From contig OX485806.1 in NCBI GenBank assembly GCA_950295325.1, forward strand, positions 17,980,001 through 18,044,000: DNA of 64,000 bases, read 5' to 3'. The position numbers and the translations under genes were made by a program. How positions within the stretch are numbered: the stretch's first letter is position 1; every line of letters begins with the position of its first letter. Source of the stretch: Polytrichum commune (Eukaryota > Streptophyta > Polytrichopsida > Polytrichales > Polytrichaceae). Below are positions 1 to 13,259 of this stretch, in pieces. The notes under the pieces were generated by a model that did not search any database, was not told where the DNA came from, and was given only the letters and a program-made list of their open reading frames with translations.

Positions 1-3000
1 TTCCAGTTGTTCCACACTCCATGTGCTCTCTGACTGCATGAGTTTTCCCCTTCCCAACTAATACCACCCTGGTATAATTTTGCACCCTCTGAGATGATTG
101 AGAGCATGTCGTTGAAGAGTCAGGTGAAATTGATGTGATTGACGCAAATTGGGGTTCAAACCCAGTTTTAATTTGCGGCTTTGTAGGATCATATCTATCT
201 GTTGCATACAGCAACTCTGACTGATCATCTACATAATCCTTTGATTGATCTCTGTACGATGCAGCAGTCAACGTAGGATTCTGTTTCTTGACAGGAAATT
301 CCGGTGCAGTCCTCCTAGGACTTAATTTCTCGCTATCAATTTCTCGCAATAATGTCTTCAGTTCATCCATGTACATTCCTGCTGTGGGATTTCCAACTGT
401 TGTAAATGTAGGATGATTATTGCTCTGTTTCTGATGATATGCATAGGCACCTGTAAATTTTCTTCCTGCTGTTGGACTACTGTGGTTGCTTTCTTGATAT
501 CGTCGTTCAGGAGACGACCCAACAGATGATGATAGGCTATTGTAATCCTACATTCCACATATAACTCTTGTCAGTGTCATATCAATTACTCAAAATCACA
601 TAGTCCTCACATTGCAATTAAGAATTCAACCCTAAACCCTTGTGCACGACAATGGCAACAACATCAACCTTCAAAGACATTTATTTTCTTTCTTTACTTC
701 AGGTTGAAGTGTAGAATGAAACCATTTCCTTTTGAAGCTCCAGAGTGATTTAGCACTTATCCATTCCCCCAATGAGATTGATAACAGCATAGGAGCATTG
801 CCTCATAGTAATCTCTGTCTATGAAGGAATACCTTGCAGTGGGCTGCCTTGGAGAAATTATAGTGCAAATTGCTCATGAAGGATGACCGGTTTGGTATCT
901 GTATGGCTCCCCTAGGAGGGCTTCCCCTTAGGCTTGGAGAGCTCAAAGTGGGTGAAGATGCTGTGGCACTGCGGAGCCGTTCGTCCAGCTCTCTTACCTG
1001 AATTTCCATCACATTCAGGCTCATGCATGACATCCCAAGGTATGTCTCAAATTATGTTGCCAAACACATCGCTATTACAATTGATCATGCAAGGAAGTCG
1101 GCAGGTAGCAGAGTCTTACATAGGTTAGCGAGGGAACTCTAGTGCTTATAAAGATGAAAACAAATGAATTGGGTCCACAGATAATCTTCAAGATATGTAA
1201 CTAATCACCTGGTCTGCGAGGGACCCAAGAACAAAGTCCAAAGATTGTGCCTCCCAAGGATCCCTTGTTGAAGGAATTCTTGCGCTTCTTACACCGTTTT
1301 TCATCCTCGGCGACTTGTTGATCACCTTCACCTGGCCCATCGGCGACTTGTTTGCCAACGTCCTACATTTCTGTGATAATGTGCAATACACTGGGGAGGG
1401 GCTAATTGCAGTTTTGTCACACATCTCAGATGCAAAACTAATCCTTTCCTTTGGTACGCCATCGTTCCGATTTCCATAACTGGTGACAAGATCAGGATCT
1501 CTCCTTGATGGAGAACTACACAGCCAGGGCTTCATGTACCTCCGCTCTGGATTGATTTTTGAGCTCCGTGAAGAACCGAACTCCCCAGGTAATTCTTTTG
1601 CTCGTTTCAGGGTATTTGTATAATCATCATCAAAGTTTCCAGTTTTCCATGCATTCAGAATTTTCTCAGCAATGTTACAGGCAGACCTTGACCTGGTATC
1701 GTTCTTCGAACTCTCTTCCTTATTTGCCAAAGGTTTAAAAGGAGATGGTACAACTTCATTAGACCGTTTCGGAGACTTGATGTAATCTTCTAGTTTCCTT
1801 GCATGATCTTTTTGTGACGAGCTGAGGGTTGGCAGACAGTATGTGTCATTGGGGCAGAACTCCTTTTGGCTCCTCCATAGTACTGTCTCTGGAGAAACCT
1901 GCAAATTGCAGGGCGTAATAAGAAACCACTCCTACTTGTCTTGGAAAACCTCTATATCATAAATTTGGTATGAGGTATGATAGATTGTAATCCGCATGTT
2001 ATTGTAAATTTAATCAAGACTCAACACTCCAATAAATCCAGGCTGCAAGAAAAGTCAAACCATCCCTCCTGTCCTGCATGACTATGATAACAATCACAAG
2101 GAATCCAGACATGAAAGAGACCGGACCTGTTTCACTGGTGAATGGAATCGTTCAGAAAGTGTTTTTATCCTTGTGGTGATATTCTCCAGTGCGTCGACTT
2201 GAATCCCCAACCGACTCAAACTTGGGTCCTTTTGAGACACGCCACCAACCTTATGCCTCCTTGGACGCTTTGCACTCAAGTTTGGTAAGCTTTTCATACT
2301 AGTTGCTGGCGTGTCAGAATTCCTTCCTTGTGAGACCTTTGGTAACTGCTCTAGTCTGGCTTCGGATTGGCAGTCTCCCTGATGAGAGCAAGTGGGACTA
2401 GACCTCTTACGTCTAAAAGGTGGGAGTGAAAACTCTGATTTGACAGAGTGAGAAGGTTTAGGAGCATCGTCAATCTTCTCCATGACATTGCTTTGTTTCT
2501 TCAATACACTAGGTCCGTCTATATAGCTTTTCCATGCTGCTCTTTGCCTAACCATTTTTGGTTCCTGAATCCTTTCTTTACACTCACTTTTCGTCAAGGG
2601 ATCTTCTCTTGACCTTGAGCTGTCATAAAACATCTGCGATGGCCCATTCCAGGAATACATCTATTCCATTTGAGTTACCATCTCTTGGAGAAGTGTAGAC
2701 ATCAATGTAGCCGTTGTTTTTCACTCACAAAATAGAATCTGGACCTCTTATTTGCAGTACGAGAATTTTGCCCAGAAACCTAGAAGTTTGATAACTTTCA
2801 AAGAAAAACCAATCTCTATGTAAACTCATAAACATATTATCTGCTGATGGGTATCACTAGGAGGTATTCAATTTCCCTTCTTTTCTTACTTTACATGTGT
2901 ATCATGCAGAAACAACACAAAGATTCAGATACCAGGAAAGCAATGGCAGGTTCTTTCATTCAGACCATCACCCTATGCAAATTAACTATTCTTCAAGGAA

Positions 3001-4293
3001 GCCAAGAGGAAGGCACCTCACTGAAGCAGGCACCAGACATGTCATTGCGCATACCACCATTGCACCTGAGACGGCTGTCCCAACTCTTTGGAGACCCCAA
3101 ACTCTTTCGTATCCACTTCAAAACAGATTCTGCATGAGGTTGCTGTTGTCTGTTCCCATTATCCCATACCCCGTGTTGGTTTTGCCTTCCATGTCCATAG
3201 ATTTTGCCTTCCATTTGAAGGTTCTCCAGACAAGCATGAGGATTTCCAGGAGAAGGCCAGCTCCTACTCGTCTCCATCACATGCTTTTTCGCTTTAGAGC
3301 AAGCACCCATATGTGTAACTGGCGACAATCGGAAAGTACTCCTGGGAGGACAAACGTTTGACCTGTGCACATCCTCTTTGCCATTTTCCTTCACAATTTC
3401 AAGATTTGAGCGCCTAACAGCACTGGCACCTCCTCTGCCACTCCCATTGAAGCTTTGGACGGATGAAGCTCTCTCTGCAATTGCGTTGTCAGCTGCTTTG
3501 CCCCAATCAGTTGCAGGTATCAGCCGAGAAGAATGAGAAGACAATAGTGGCTCAGTACATATCTTCTTGTATCCTTGTGACCCAGAGGATATGAAGGGCG
3601 GTTTCTGATGTTTTTTCTGTGATTGAGATCTCTGCCTGTCACCCGCATCAATTATATGGTTATGGCTCTGGGTTCCTCTCTGGCTCTGGATCTCTCTGTG
3701 ATAGAGGCCCACCACCTCTTTAGAAAATTCCATTGCACCCTCTTGGGATTTCGCAAGCCTCCCACTCCCAACAGATTCTACAGGTGGCAGTCTTGGCATG
3801 TTTCCGTCAATTCCAACAGGCAAAAACTCCTCAACACGCTCATATGAAACTCGACCAGGGGAGTTGCTGCAGCTCTTTGGATGGTGGACACCTGCTGCAC
3901 TTTGGTGTGAAGATTTAGAGGACAAAGGTCCAGTTTTCACGTCTGTCTTGTCTGCACCATCATCAGGAACACTTTGCTGAATAGGATTATTCACCAGAAT
4001 ATCAGCATCAGTTGAACGAACCTCCATATTCACGTCCTCCAAGGTGATGCATGCAAAGTCAGGTTTTTTATGAAAAATCGAACCTTGTTCTTGCGGCATG
4101 TCGACCATAGATTCCAAATTTCGATAACCACTTCCCTCTACAGGAGATTTTGTGGAGCTCCGTTCCGGAAGTTTTTCAAGGATAGCAACAGAGTGCCCTT
4201 GAACTGGTTCGAGTCTTCTTTCACTCTTAACAGCCATACTGTGTTTACTGGATGACGCTACCTTCTCAATTGTCCTTTCTTCGATCATTGAAC
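1..4293 (-). CDS. Ser/Lys/Pro-rich protein of unknown function (3' part, cut by the window edge)
   Basis: Exons on the minus strand: 4293-3017, about 2660-2127, 1898-1209, 1045-833 and 547-1, the last still open at position 1. Junction phases are 0 from 3017 onward. The first exon begins in phase 1 after a TGTGCAG acceptor, so coding sequence probably precedes it; an ATG at 4288 is the fallback start if the upstream exon is leader. About 1,085 residues are visible. They are low in hydrophobics, rich in Ser, Lys, Arg and Pro, with many SP and RSP motifs (FHSPVKQ, KSPKRSNE, NKSPRMKNG), which suggests a disordered, phosphorylated, possibly microtubule- or centrosome-associated protein. Short helical segments occur (NVMEIQVRELDERLRSA; MYMDELKTLLREIDSEKL). 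I do not recognise the family. Animal CEP295 also has a long disordered tail, so this may be the tail of the gene to its right. Confidence 0.55.
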
Positions 4294-4989
4294 CTGCACA
4301 TAATAAGGAGATAATGATTGCATCAAGGATGAAATTATGTATTACCCACTTTCAAAAGCGACCACTCAGGCAACACATGACAAAAAGACAGGCTGAGATA
4401 TCGGTGGTCTCTCAAGCAGCATTACTGTGTACCAAGGTGACACTCTGGCCACTCAGAAGCGATGACCATAACTGCCTCAGTAAGCAACTCCAACTTTGTA
4501 CTTATCTCTAGTGTCTCAGACAAGCTCTTACCTTGAGCAGCACAAACACATGCAATGTTAAATAATCATTGCCTTGACCCTGTACCTTCAAGCATTGAAA
4601 CGTGATACACCAATCAAGTAGCCAATCTGAAGGAGTAAATATATCAAACAGAACCCTACAGATTCAAAACCCCGCAAAAATTAAGGTCGGAATGAATGTT
4701 CAGGAGAAACAGCAATTGTAGGAGATAAGAAGGTTCCTATTCACTCACGTAATACGTGTCCATCGAAACTAAAAGATGTGCTAAAATTTGTTATGCTAGA
4801 GTAACAAGTTCTCAACAACAACGAAGCTGTCACACTAGTGGTGAAGAGCTCCAGAGAAACAGCAAAATTCAAGGTGTCATTGGGAATGCAATATTTGGAC
4901 GGTTAGGGTGGACTAATTTGGATTAGAGCGATCCTTCCCATTTCAGTATGTAAGTAGATCTACACTGGTTGAGAACAATCAGTGAGTTT

Positions 4990-6479
4990 TGGACAGGTCA
5001 ACTCAATCTGTCAAAGGGGATAATAAAAGCTTGGACAGCAAGATCTGCAAACTGTGTAGCCCTGAAGAAATTGTAGGCAGGATCACTAGTTCTTTGACCA
5101 CCTTCTTGTACCATGACGTTCGAGGTGCAAATATAATAGAGAGAGACCGGTTATCAGATAGCCTACTACGGCCAATCAACTCTTCAAGTTTATGGGATTG
5201 TTGTTCAGCGCCTACAATTTGTAAAAATTCTAGTTACGCTTTGCTCCACTGTCCCATAACCCATATGGTAATGGGACGCCATTATATTTGTTTATCATTA
5301 TTATTTCCTCTGACATACCAGGATGGTCAAATCTCCATCAGGTACGCAATTGATAGATATGTCAGTGGTTCCTTCTTTTTCTGACTTGGGCACAGGCAAT
5401 TCTATTCTCCTACATCTTGAGCATGTGAGGCTGCTGTGTGGCAAACCTGCACAAAGCACCCCACAAACAACCCCACAGACTGGTTATCGGTGAAGGCTTG
5501 GTAGCTCAGCTAATTTTGTAATGTGGCAAGCATAGGCCAGATTTTGAGCAGATGATGTCTTCCAATCTCGTATAAGGTTTTGCAGCTGTTGATGGTACAA
5601 AACAACAAATTGAAATCACTAGAACCATCCCTGATGTTTCGGGTGTCACAGAAGTCCTTCAATAAGCGTGAGCACCTCAGTGTGTATATGGACTTCATCG
5701 TCCATATTGCAATCCGGGAAGCAGTATTCCTGGAATGCAATATATCAACTTCCCTAAATATTATCGGCTGAACAACAATCCCATATTGAAGAACAATATA
5801 GATAAAGTCCAATTTTAACTACTTCTAAAGAGTGCTAGAAGTCGAGTTGTGTCAGCTGCTGTGGTGCTAGACATGCAGGAATGCAAATTATATTGTCACT
5901 GCAAGAAGATGAATCGATCATCAACGCCTCAGAACATCTATTTCAGTAATCTGGATTACTATCAACTCACTGAACTCTTTTTGTACAACATCCTTGAAAC
6001 ATATACATCATGTTCTGTAAAACATGAAAACAAATTGTCCACGATGACTCAAGGCACGCAAAGTTCAGAAACTGCAAACATAGAGTATATTCACAACAGG
6101 ATAACGATGCTTTAAGGTCCCTTGAAAGATACCTCTCAGAATCAGGGCCAATCACTGGCCCCCCTACCTCCAGAATAAAGTGACCAGTATTTCAACTAAA
6201 ACTTGAGGTACGTTGAAAAGCATATTTAGACAGCCTCAGAAAGCAGACTCTCAAATTAGGGATTAGAAAGTGAGTATCATGAAGTTGAGGATCACCCTCT
6301 TTCATCTTGTGCACGCACTAAATCACTACATGTAACATTGTTTCTATGACATCTTGACCACCTTCCAGATATTGCATTCTGATGCTAACTTCATTGATTA
6401 TCTCGTTTCTGGATAATGTCCCTTTACTAGATTTGTTCAGCAGTTGGTTTCTGTTGAGCCATTTTCTTAGAGTGGGTTT
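4990..6479 (-). other. Exon-like blocks between the coiled-coil gene and the Ser-rich exons
   Basis: Minus-strand open blocks bounded by plausible splice sites. 6479-6330 (50 codons, phase 0 to 0) contains LRKWLNRNQLL and SRNEIINEVSIRMQYLEGG. 6167-6133 (phase 0 to 2) encodes GGPVIGPDSE. A block from 5898 (phase 2) encodes SDNIICIPACLAPQ. A block near 5734-5681 encodes EYCFPDCNMDDEVHIHTE. 5446-5319 encodes LTCSRCRRIELPVPKSEKE and ends VPDGDLTIL at phase 0. 5211-5181 (31 nt, phase 0 to 1) encodes ALNNNPINLK and joins in phase to the exon starting at 4293. The links between 5898 and 5446 are not resolved. The blocks could be the middle of one long gene or a separate small gene. Confidence 0.4.
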
Positions 6480-9400
6480 CTTTTAGTTGTTTGCGCATCT
6501 GAAAATAAAGAACACTGTTTGCTTGATAAATGGAATCAGACATGAACTAAGTGCCATGGAAGGACCACACAATGCAAAATTAAATTCCATAGAATTAACA
6601 ACTGCTTTAATAAACTAGTTAGCTACAAAATCCATTTCACAAGAGAATCTATGATAATCTATTTGATGCTGTAAGAGACAACACTGCGTTCTGGACAACT
6701 CTCTCAGATATCTTCCACTCTAACCAGATTACATTCAGTGGTGACCTCAGGAATTGATATCTCCAGCAACTGACCATAGCCATACTCTAAGAGAAGGACA
6801 GGTTCTCATCACGGATATAATGGCAACATGCTGAATACCCACATATAGTTTGATTTAACCATATTTTCAAGTGACCACAAAGTTGGCATGTTCCTTTTTG
6901 CCCACAGTAGATTCGCTGATCTGGAAAATAACATACCTGGGCACGAGAGAGGATAAGATATCTTGTGCTTTGTATAAAGAGGACGTTTGTCATGGTCAGC
7001 ACTGATTGGCCTACGACACAGGAGTTGTGCAGCATGTATTCTGTCTTTCTGCCGCTCTTCTTCCTTGAGGGCTTCCTCCACTTCTTGCTCGAGTAGGGCA
7101 ATTCTCTGGAGATTACTCCTCGTTAGTGATTTGGATCTTTGTTGGAGCCATTCGGAAATCCTATCTATCAAATCAGACTCAGAGGACCACATGAAGCCAG
7201 GACATGCCATGAGGAGGGAAAAGTAGAGGGCCAAGAGCCACAACCACGATGTAGGGCTTTCTTCACTTTCAGTAAACCTTAGCACTTATCTTCAACATGG
7301 AGTTAAACATGACGCATATTCACCAAGAGAATTAGGTGCATTCCTATAACTTCTCCGTATTAGAAAGAATGTTGCAAATGCCTAAAGACAAATAGTCTAC
7401 AACAGTGTCATAGCTGTGAACTCTTCAAGGCCTCCGCTCAGAATGACTAAAACTTCGGAATGTTCTCAGGACATACTGAACTGTAAATACCTGATCATTT
7501 AACAGCTTTGCAGCAGCAGCATTCCCCCTTTCAAGTTTTCGCTCATTGTATAGTCTGTCAAGCTCAGCTTGGCGTTCTCTTTTACGTCTAGTGCTCTCCC
7601 TCTCTGCATCTGCAGCGCGCCAGGCATCAACCTCGTCCCGATGGGGGCAGTTGACAACTGCTGATGAAGGTCGATTCGTGCGATCCCGCAAGACAGAGTA
7701 ACGACAGTGCAGAAACGTATCTTTAAAATCAGTGGGATATCCCGCAAGTCTGTTATAGATGTTATCTTGTTCAACGTCATGGCTTACAGGAGGATACACC
7801 GATTGGCAGGCAGCTGGACAAAATGTTGCACATCCTTCAGCGTCAATAGACAAACGTGAAGTATTCACAACCCCTAGAAAAGAGTGAACGAAAATCTGCA
7901 TCTCATTTCTACAAATAGTGCAAATTGACCAAATGACAGTCCTACCTGTGAATATACAGTTCTTTGCAAGAAATCTGCCCTGTCAATAGTTGTTTTGCTC
8001 AATGCTTTGAAAGACAATCGGATCTGGTTGAAGAGACAAATATCAAAAAAATAATAATTCTAATGTGTGAAATGTCCTTAAAATGTGACTGGCGTAATAA
8101 ATTGTACGAATAGGACTTCCATTTACTATTATTATCAGCTAGATAGATTTTTATTACCAATTTTTTCCAGCGTTCTTGGCTTGGACCCGGGGGTGTAGCG
8201 GCGGGCAAGACTCCTCTCGATATTAGATACACTTTCCACAATTCTTCTCCGAACTGTGGGTGCCTTGTCCACTGTCTCTCTCATCTCTTTTAGCTCACGT
8301 TCCTTGTGACACAGTTTCGAGGTACCCCATCAGTGTGAGATCCTGAAGTACGAGTGCAAGATATTTCTTTTCACTAGAACTTTTAAGGAATGAGCACCTT
8401 AGAAATCATGAATATCTGCAGTAGCTGACAACGGACAAATATAGAGAAACACCAAATACTGTTCATTTCTCAAGGATAATCCCTCGTGAGTTTATTGATA
8501 CAATTACGTGTAGAGAATGCACCTTTTGCATGGCCTCCTCAAATCGAAGAATATCCCAACACCTGCTCTCCTCTGCCTGCCTTCCAAGAAGTTTTTCCTT
8601 TGCAGCCTGATATCACACGATATCCTCTGCTTAAGAAGAATAAAATCTAGATATCTATGTCATTCTCCAGATGCAGGTCTTTGATGCACCATCAATATAA
8701 AGAACTACTTCTTTGGGCTGACGACTATGGACAACACACGAAATGTGGACCCTACTGGCTAGATTCACAAACGTTATTGAGTTTCAGACCATCAGTGACC
8801 TCAAGTTAAGCCAAGAAGTATGCATAGAGCGTGCATTTGTAGGTTCACAAACGCAGTTCCAGGAAGTTCAATGCAGTTTCAGATGATTTTGGGGAATTTG
8901 AACCAGCTCCATACTTAGTCCCTTTGAACAACCCACCCTAAGTGCTTCCAGTACTAGGTAATTTGATGACTTCCCAAACTCCCCTTACAGATAATGTTAT
9001 CAAATAGATGAGATAATGACCCTGTTGCGCTCGACCAGCACGGCAGCATCATGGCTGAGACCAATGCTCTGACATGCATTTGCAAATTCATCCTCTAAAC
9101 TTGCAATGCGCCGGCGCTGGTCCTCCCTCCACACCTCCTACACCCTTGCACAAGACTGAGGTCAGCCATTCTTAACCAGAAGAATCAAAGCATAATAATC
9201 TCAGTCTCGGGATGGGACTCTAGTATCTATTCATTCTGGACCTCAATAGCAGATAAGAGGACGAAAAGCGGCATCATTGTTCCTGTTTCACATAAAGGGA
9301 TCCAGGATGAAGCAATGGAAATTCCATCTAGTACGACACCAAGATGTAAATATAGTAGCATTGCAATATGTGAGCGACTGAAAACCGCACGAAATCAAGC

Positions 9401-11038
9401 TCTCAAACAAGTCAAACATAGTTCTCAAACTAAGCATCGAAGGATTTCTGTTGTTAGTACTGAAATCAGGGTCCTTGGTTTAGTCTGATTTGTGGCAATT
9501 AAATGAAGGAGTGAAAAATACAAACTAAGCACACATGTACCACTAGAGGTTGAGATTTGCACTTTGTTACCTTGAGATGGTTAAGCAGCTTCTTGTTGCC
9601 TTTCACTTTCCGGTCCCGAAACTCCTCCACTTGTCGTGATGCAAAAAGCATCTCTTGAGCTCGAACCTGTGCACATGCAATGTACACAACCTCATGATAT
9701 CCCACATCCTGATTGTCTATCAGACATGGATAAGCCCTCCATTAATACAATTCACATTCGTCATGGAACCACCCAGAAAGAACTTTGAACACCAAATAAA
9801 TGACATGTTTGTGAACTGCAAGTAGCATACATTCTGATATTTTTGAATCCTGGAGCATCTCATTAAATAGGATGTCAAAGACATGAGCGTTTTCCTGATA
9901 TAGTATTTCATTCTGAATAGTAGATGCCCAATACTGAGGATGAGTCTGGCACAAAATACACACTGTTCAAGAGAGAAATTGCAAGGAATGGCCACCAGCT
10001 ACCTATCACTGGCAACTACTTCTGATACTTCAAATGGATCTGGAACAATTACAACATTTACTACATCTACAAAAACATTTGTGGTAACGTGACTGTCACT
10101 TAGATCAAACCTGCAATATGCGATTTAGTCGAAGTTTCTCCTGATATTGTCGTACAGACGCTTTCTCCTCCTCCGCACTTAGCGGATATGTTGCATTCTG
10201 AAAAGGCTGCAAATAGCACTGGAGAAATCACAGACCTGACCTTGACTATACGTCGAAGGGAAAGCAGCAACTCCCAAGTCAGTTCTTCAAATGTATTCGC
10301 CCTTGCAGACTTTTGACTCGATGGAGGAATAAATGTTGACTGGTTTCTAAGAGATTAATTCACCAGCTACTTCAAAATCAATACCCTCCCTATCTACATG
10401 ATTAGTGATTTGCTGTACATGCATGCACCTAAATTGTGCAAGACTTATTCTCAAAAAAATGTATTCAAGATGCACAACACTGATCTTTGCGAATTTCCCC
10501 TGTGTGAACCCTGTGTCAGGCATCCACCTCTACATGGATGGCAGCTTTCCCCATCATCCGGACCTAAGTTGCCAGGTACGTCATCCTAGATACGTCAAAT
10601 CAAGGATGCAATAATCACATCAACAATTCACAAAGACAACCCAAGCTTATGACAAAGACTACAACCAAAGCACATTGGAAGCATGAAGAGAGACACCGAC
10701 TTCTTGTTAGTGCAATAGAGACATGCTCAAACAACTGAATAAGAAAACAGCGGCCAGACCTAGACTATCCATATCAAATACTACGCAATAGACATTTCTT
10801 AACATCCTCTGAATTGTGTTGGCTTCGAAAATCAGTACATTCATGGTTAGGTCTATTCATAGATAAGACAAAGAAATGTGAATATGCAACATTGAATGGT
10901 GCAAATGAATATTGAGAAATGAATTACCTTCAGTAGTGCAGGTTGATCAGGGGGTGCCAGAGCAAGTGTCTCATGCACCTTCTGCTGCAGGTACTTGTTC
11001 CGTTTCTGTCTATCCTCTGCTAACCTTGCTGTCGGCAT
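6427..11038 (-). CDS. Coiled-coil protein, candidate CEP295/Ana1-like centriole protein (5' part)
   Basis: Exons read on the minus strand with matching phases: 11038-10928 (ATG), 10197-10111, 9666-9571, 9137-9021, 8606-8523, 8302-8158, 7974-7946, 7873-7491, 7177-6937, 6786-6725, then either 6498-6427 (ends in TAG) or 6479-6330 (stays open). The first five exons alone give 165 residues. The protein is charged and helical. Residues from about 43 (LSAEEE) through LNRILQVRAQEM and EVWREDQRRRIASLE to GLSHDAA align without gaps, from my recollection, to the N-terminus of animal CEP295, which converts centrioles to centrosomes. Later exons carry a Cys-rich stretch (CATFCPAAC) and coiled coil (QRIALLEQEVEEALKEEER). 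The 8158 donor and 7974 acceptor disagree in phase; a donor 5' of it (CCGG/GTCC) restores the frame. An acceptor lies just upstream of the ATG, so the leader is spliced. Family call is probable, not proven. Confidence 0.6.
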
Positions 11039-11457
11039 GATTGCCTGATAACTCAGCAGTCAACACACTGATGATGCATTTACAAAACCCCCACGCAACT
11101 TATCATATCGATCCATCCATCCGTCATGATGTTTCTTGATGATTTTCTTTAGCAAATCACAAATATATGCCCTCCAAGAGTTGCAGCTACTCTCCATTGG
11201 CTATGTATGTGCACTAGTCATCTCACAATTTTCCGAGAGAATGTCCACGCATGTCCATGCCATGTCTCTACCATGGCTTTGGAGATTCTTCATATCATAA
11301 AATTTAATCAAGACTCGTGCGCTTTTCACTTTTCCTCAGGCGCAAACACAATCACCCATTGGTAGTCGTCCAAGGTTACATGCACTTCCCACAAAGGTTA
11401 CTGAACTCACTAACCTAACTAATGCTCCTGCTGATGCATCAACGAAGGAGTCACTGA

Positions 11458-11700
11458 AACAACACGCTTGATCTCAAAATTGGAAACATCTCACATCCTC
11501 AATCATAGCTTTGCACGAGAGTGGAACTTCAATCTCACATTATCCTCAAACAAAAGAAAACTCCTGGGAATCCTCTGCTACAAACAACACACTTGATCTC
11601 AAAATTGGAAACACCTCACGTCCTCAATCATAGCTTTGGACGACATTGGAACTTCAATCTCACATTATCTTCAAACAAAAACAAAACCAAAAAAAAAAAA
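11458..11700. repeat. Tandem duplication, period about 125 bp
   Basis: Two adjacent units each read AACAACAC(G/A)CTTGATCTC, then CTCAATCATAGCTTTG and TGGAACTTCAATCTCACATT, starting at 11458 and 11583. They differ at few positions, so the duplication is recent. It lies in the presumed leader intron of the coiled-coil gene. Confidence 0.85.
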
Positions 11701-12391
11701 AAAAAACTTCTGAGAATCCTCCCCTCTTCTGCTGCAACAACAGATGGAGAAACTGCAACCGTCTAGATTCCCCTACCAAAATTGATCTGTAGTTCATAGT
11801 CTCCAAAAGTCCATCCCTCACAAGCTTTGGGCAAGGATCATTTATACCCACGTCTTCTTCTTCTTCTTGGATTCTTCTTCTTCAACTCATCCCTGAAGCA
11901 TTCATCTGTTGACAGGTAGTCCAACATCCTCAATGTCCATCTCTTAGGAATTCAGCGAAATAATTAATTATACTAGTGAATTCTTCTTCAATGTCATCCT
12001 CTGAACCCTCCTTGCGCATTGTAAGTATAGATGGAGCCCAAATTTAGCCTTGCCCATCAGAGTAGATGAACAACCAAGTTATCTGTGTTCTATGTGCTTG
12101 ACAGAAACCTGCACACCCAATCACATAACGAAATTATAGAATCCATGACCTCAAACCATCTGCAAACCCTACCAAACTCCTAATCATCATGTCTTCGGAA
12201 AGAAACTACATATCTACATCCTGCTAATATTAATCAATGCTAATTCCATTTTGACATCTCACTGTCCAATACTCAGAAGCACTCCATGCAAAAATCAGAA
12301 ACTACGAATAGATACTCTCCCAAACCCTTCCATGTGGCTAAAGTCATACGAAGTGAAACGAAATCCTAAGAAAAAATCTGTGGGGAACAGG

Positions 12392-12397
<6 letters not shown>

Positions 12398-12422
<25 letters not shown>

Positions 12423-12423
12423 G
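12398..12423. repeat. AAAAC microsatellite
   Basis: About five consecutive copies of the pentamer AAAAC, no coding context. Confidence 0.9.
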
Positions 12424-13259
12424 CATGCAAAACTCGTCACCAAGAGACAGAAGTCATAGAAAATCCACAAGAAAACCCAACATTTCAAGATTAAAAATTC
12501 TCGTGATTGACCTGAAATTCGGCACGGGTACTAATGTGCTTGGGAGATCTTATTTTTTGCAGCTTCTGGGAGTTTGAGATTGCTGTGAATGATAGCGTTT
12601 TGGTGTGTGATTGCGAAATCCTGGTTACAGGAGCCAGGCCAGCCCTTTTTCTCGAGCAAGAAGCTGAAGGGGGCCACGTGGAAGTCTTTGAATGGAGGGA
12701 GGGTAAGTTAGTTAGAAGGGCCAAGAAAACAGTTAGGAATACGTGGACACGATTTTTTATATTTAGTCTAGGTGGCATCGGTGACCCCTTCTGACTGTGT
12801 AGTCCGGGGAGGGCATTAATAAGGGTTTGTGGGTGTTGTTATTCGATTCATTTTAAAGATTTGAATTGCACAACGAAACTTGTGTTGCAATAGCAAATCT
12901 ATGATGAAGCATCACCAAAATCCAGATTGAAATCTGGACTTCCTTTTACCCAGTTATGGTAATGGAAGTGCATGTTTGTTGATTCCTTAACTAAAATACA
13001 AAGGCCTTCCGATTTGTTATCGCTATTGAGTGGAATAGTTAATGACATTTTAAAGCGTAGTTCAATATCTTTTCAACATGTGTCTTTATGGTGTTTGTTT
13101 TATGTTCCTCACCAAACCACACACCAATCAATAGGTTTCTGATCAAGAAAAGGAACCAAATTCTGAGTCACGAGGTTGAAATTTATGTATGTCCACAAGT
13201 GTAGTTGAAGAAGCTAAGATCAATCCCATAGAGGTTGGAGGTAACCTCAATTTGTTATG

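Larger units (their letters stand above)
11039..12860 (-). promoter_or_regulatory. Leader intron and probable promoter region of the coiled-coil gene
   Basis: The acceptor ending TTATCAG sits six bases before the ATG at 11038, so the 5' leader is split by an intron lying to the right. I see no coding block from 11.05 to 12.8 kb that fits the gene. The non-coding first exon cannot be placed by eye. The stretch contains a tandem duplication (11458-11700), a TTC-rich tract on the plus strand near 11850-11880 and an (AAAAC)n microsatellite near 12400. Confidence 0.3.

Noticed and set aside
2993-3361. Several plus-strand frames across 2.8-4.5 kb
   Set aside because: They mirror the minus-strand Ser-rich exon and have His/Pro/Cys-rich antisense composition.
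4989-5384. 131-codon plus-strand frame starting MDRSTQSVKGD
   Set aside because: No domain or splice context; the opposite strand here shows exon-like blocks with matching phases, so this looks like their shadow.
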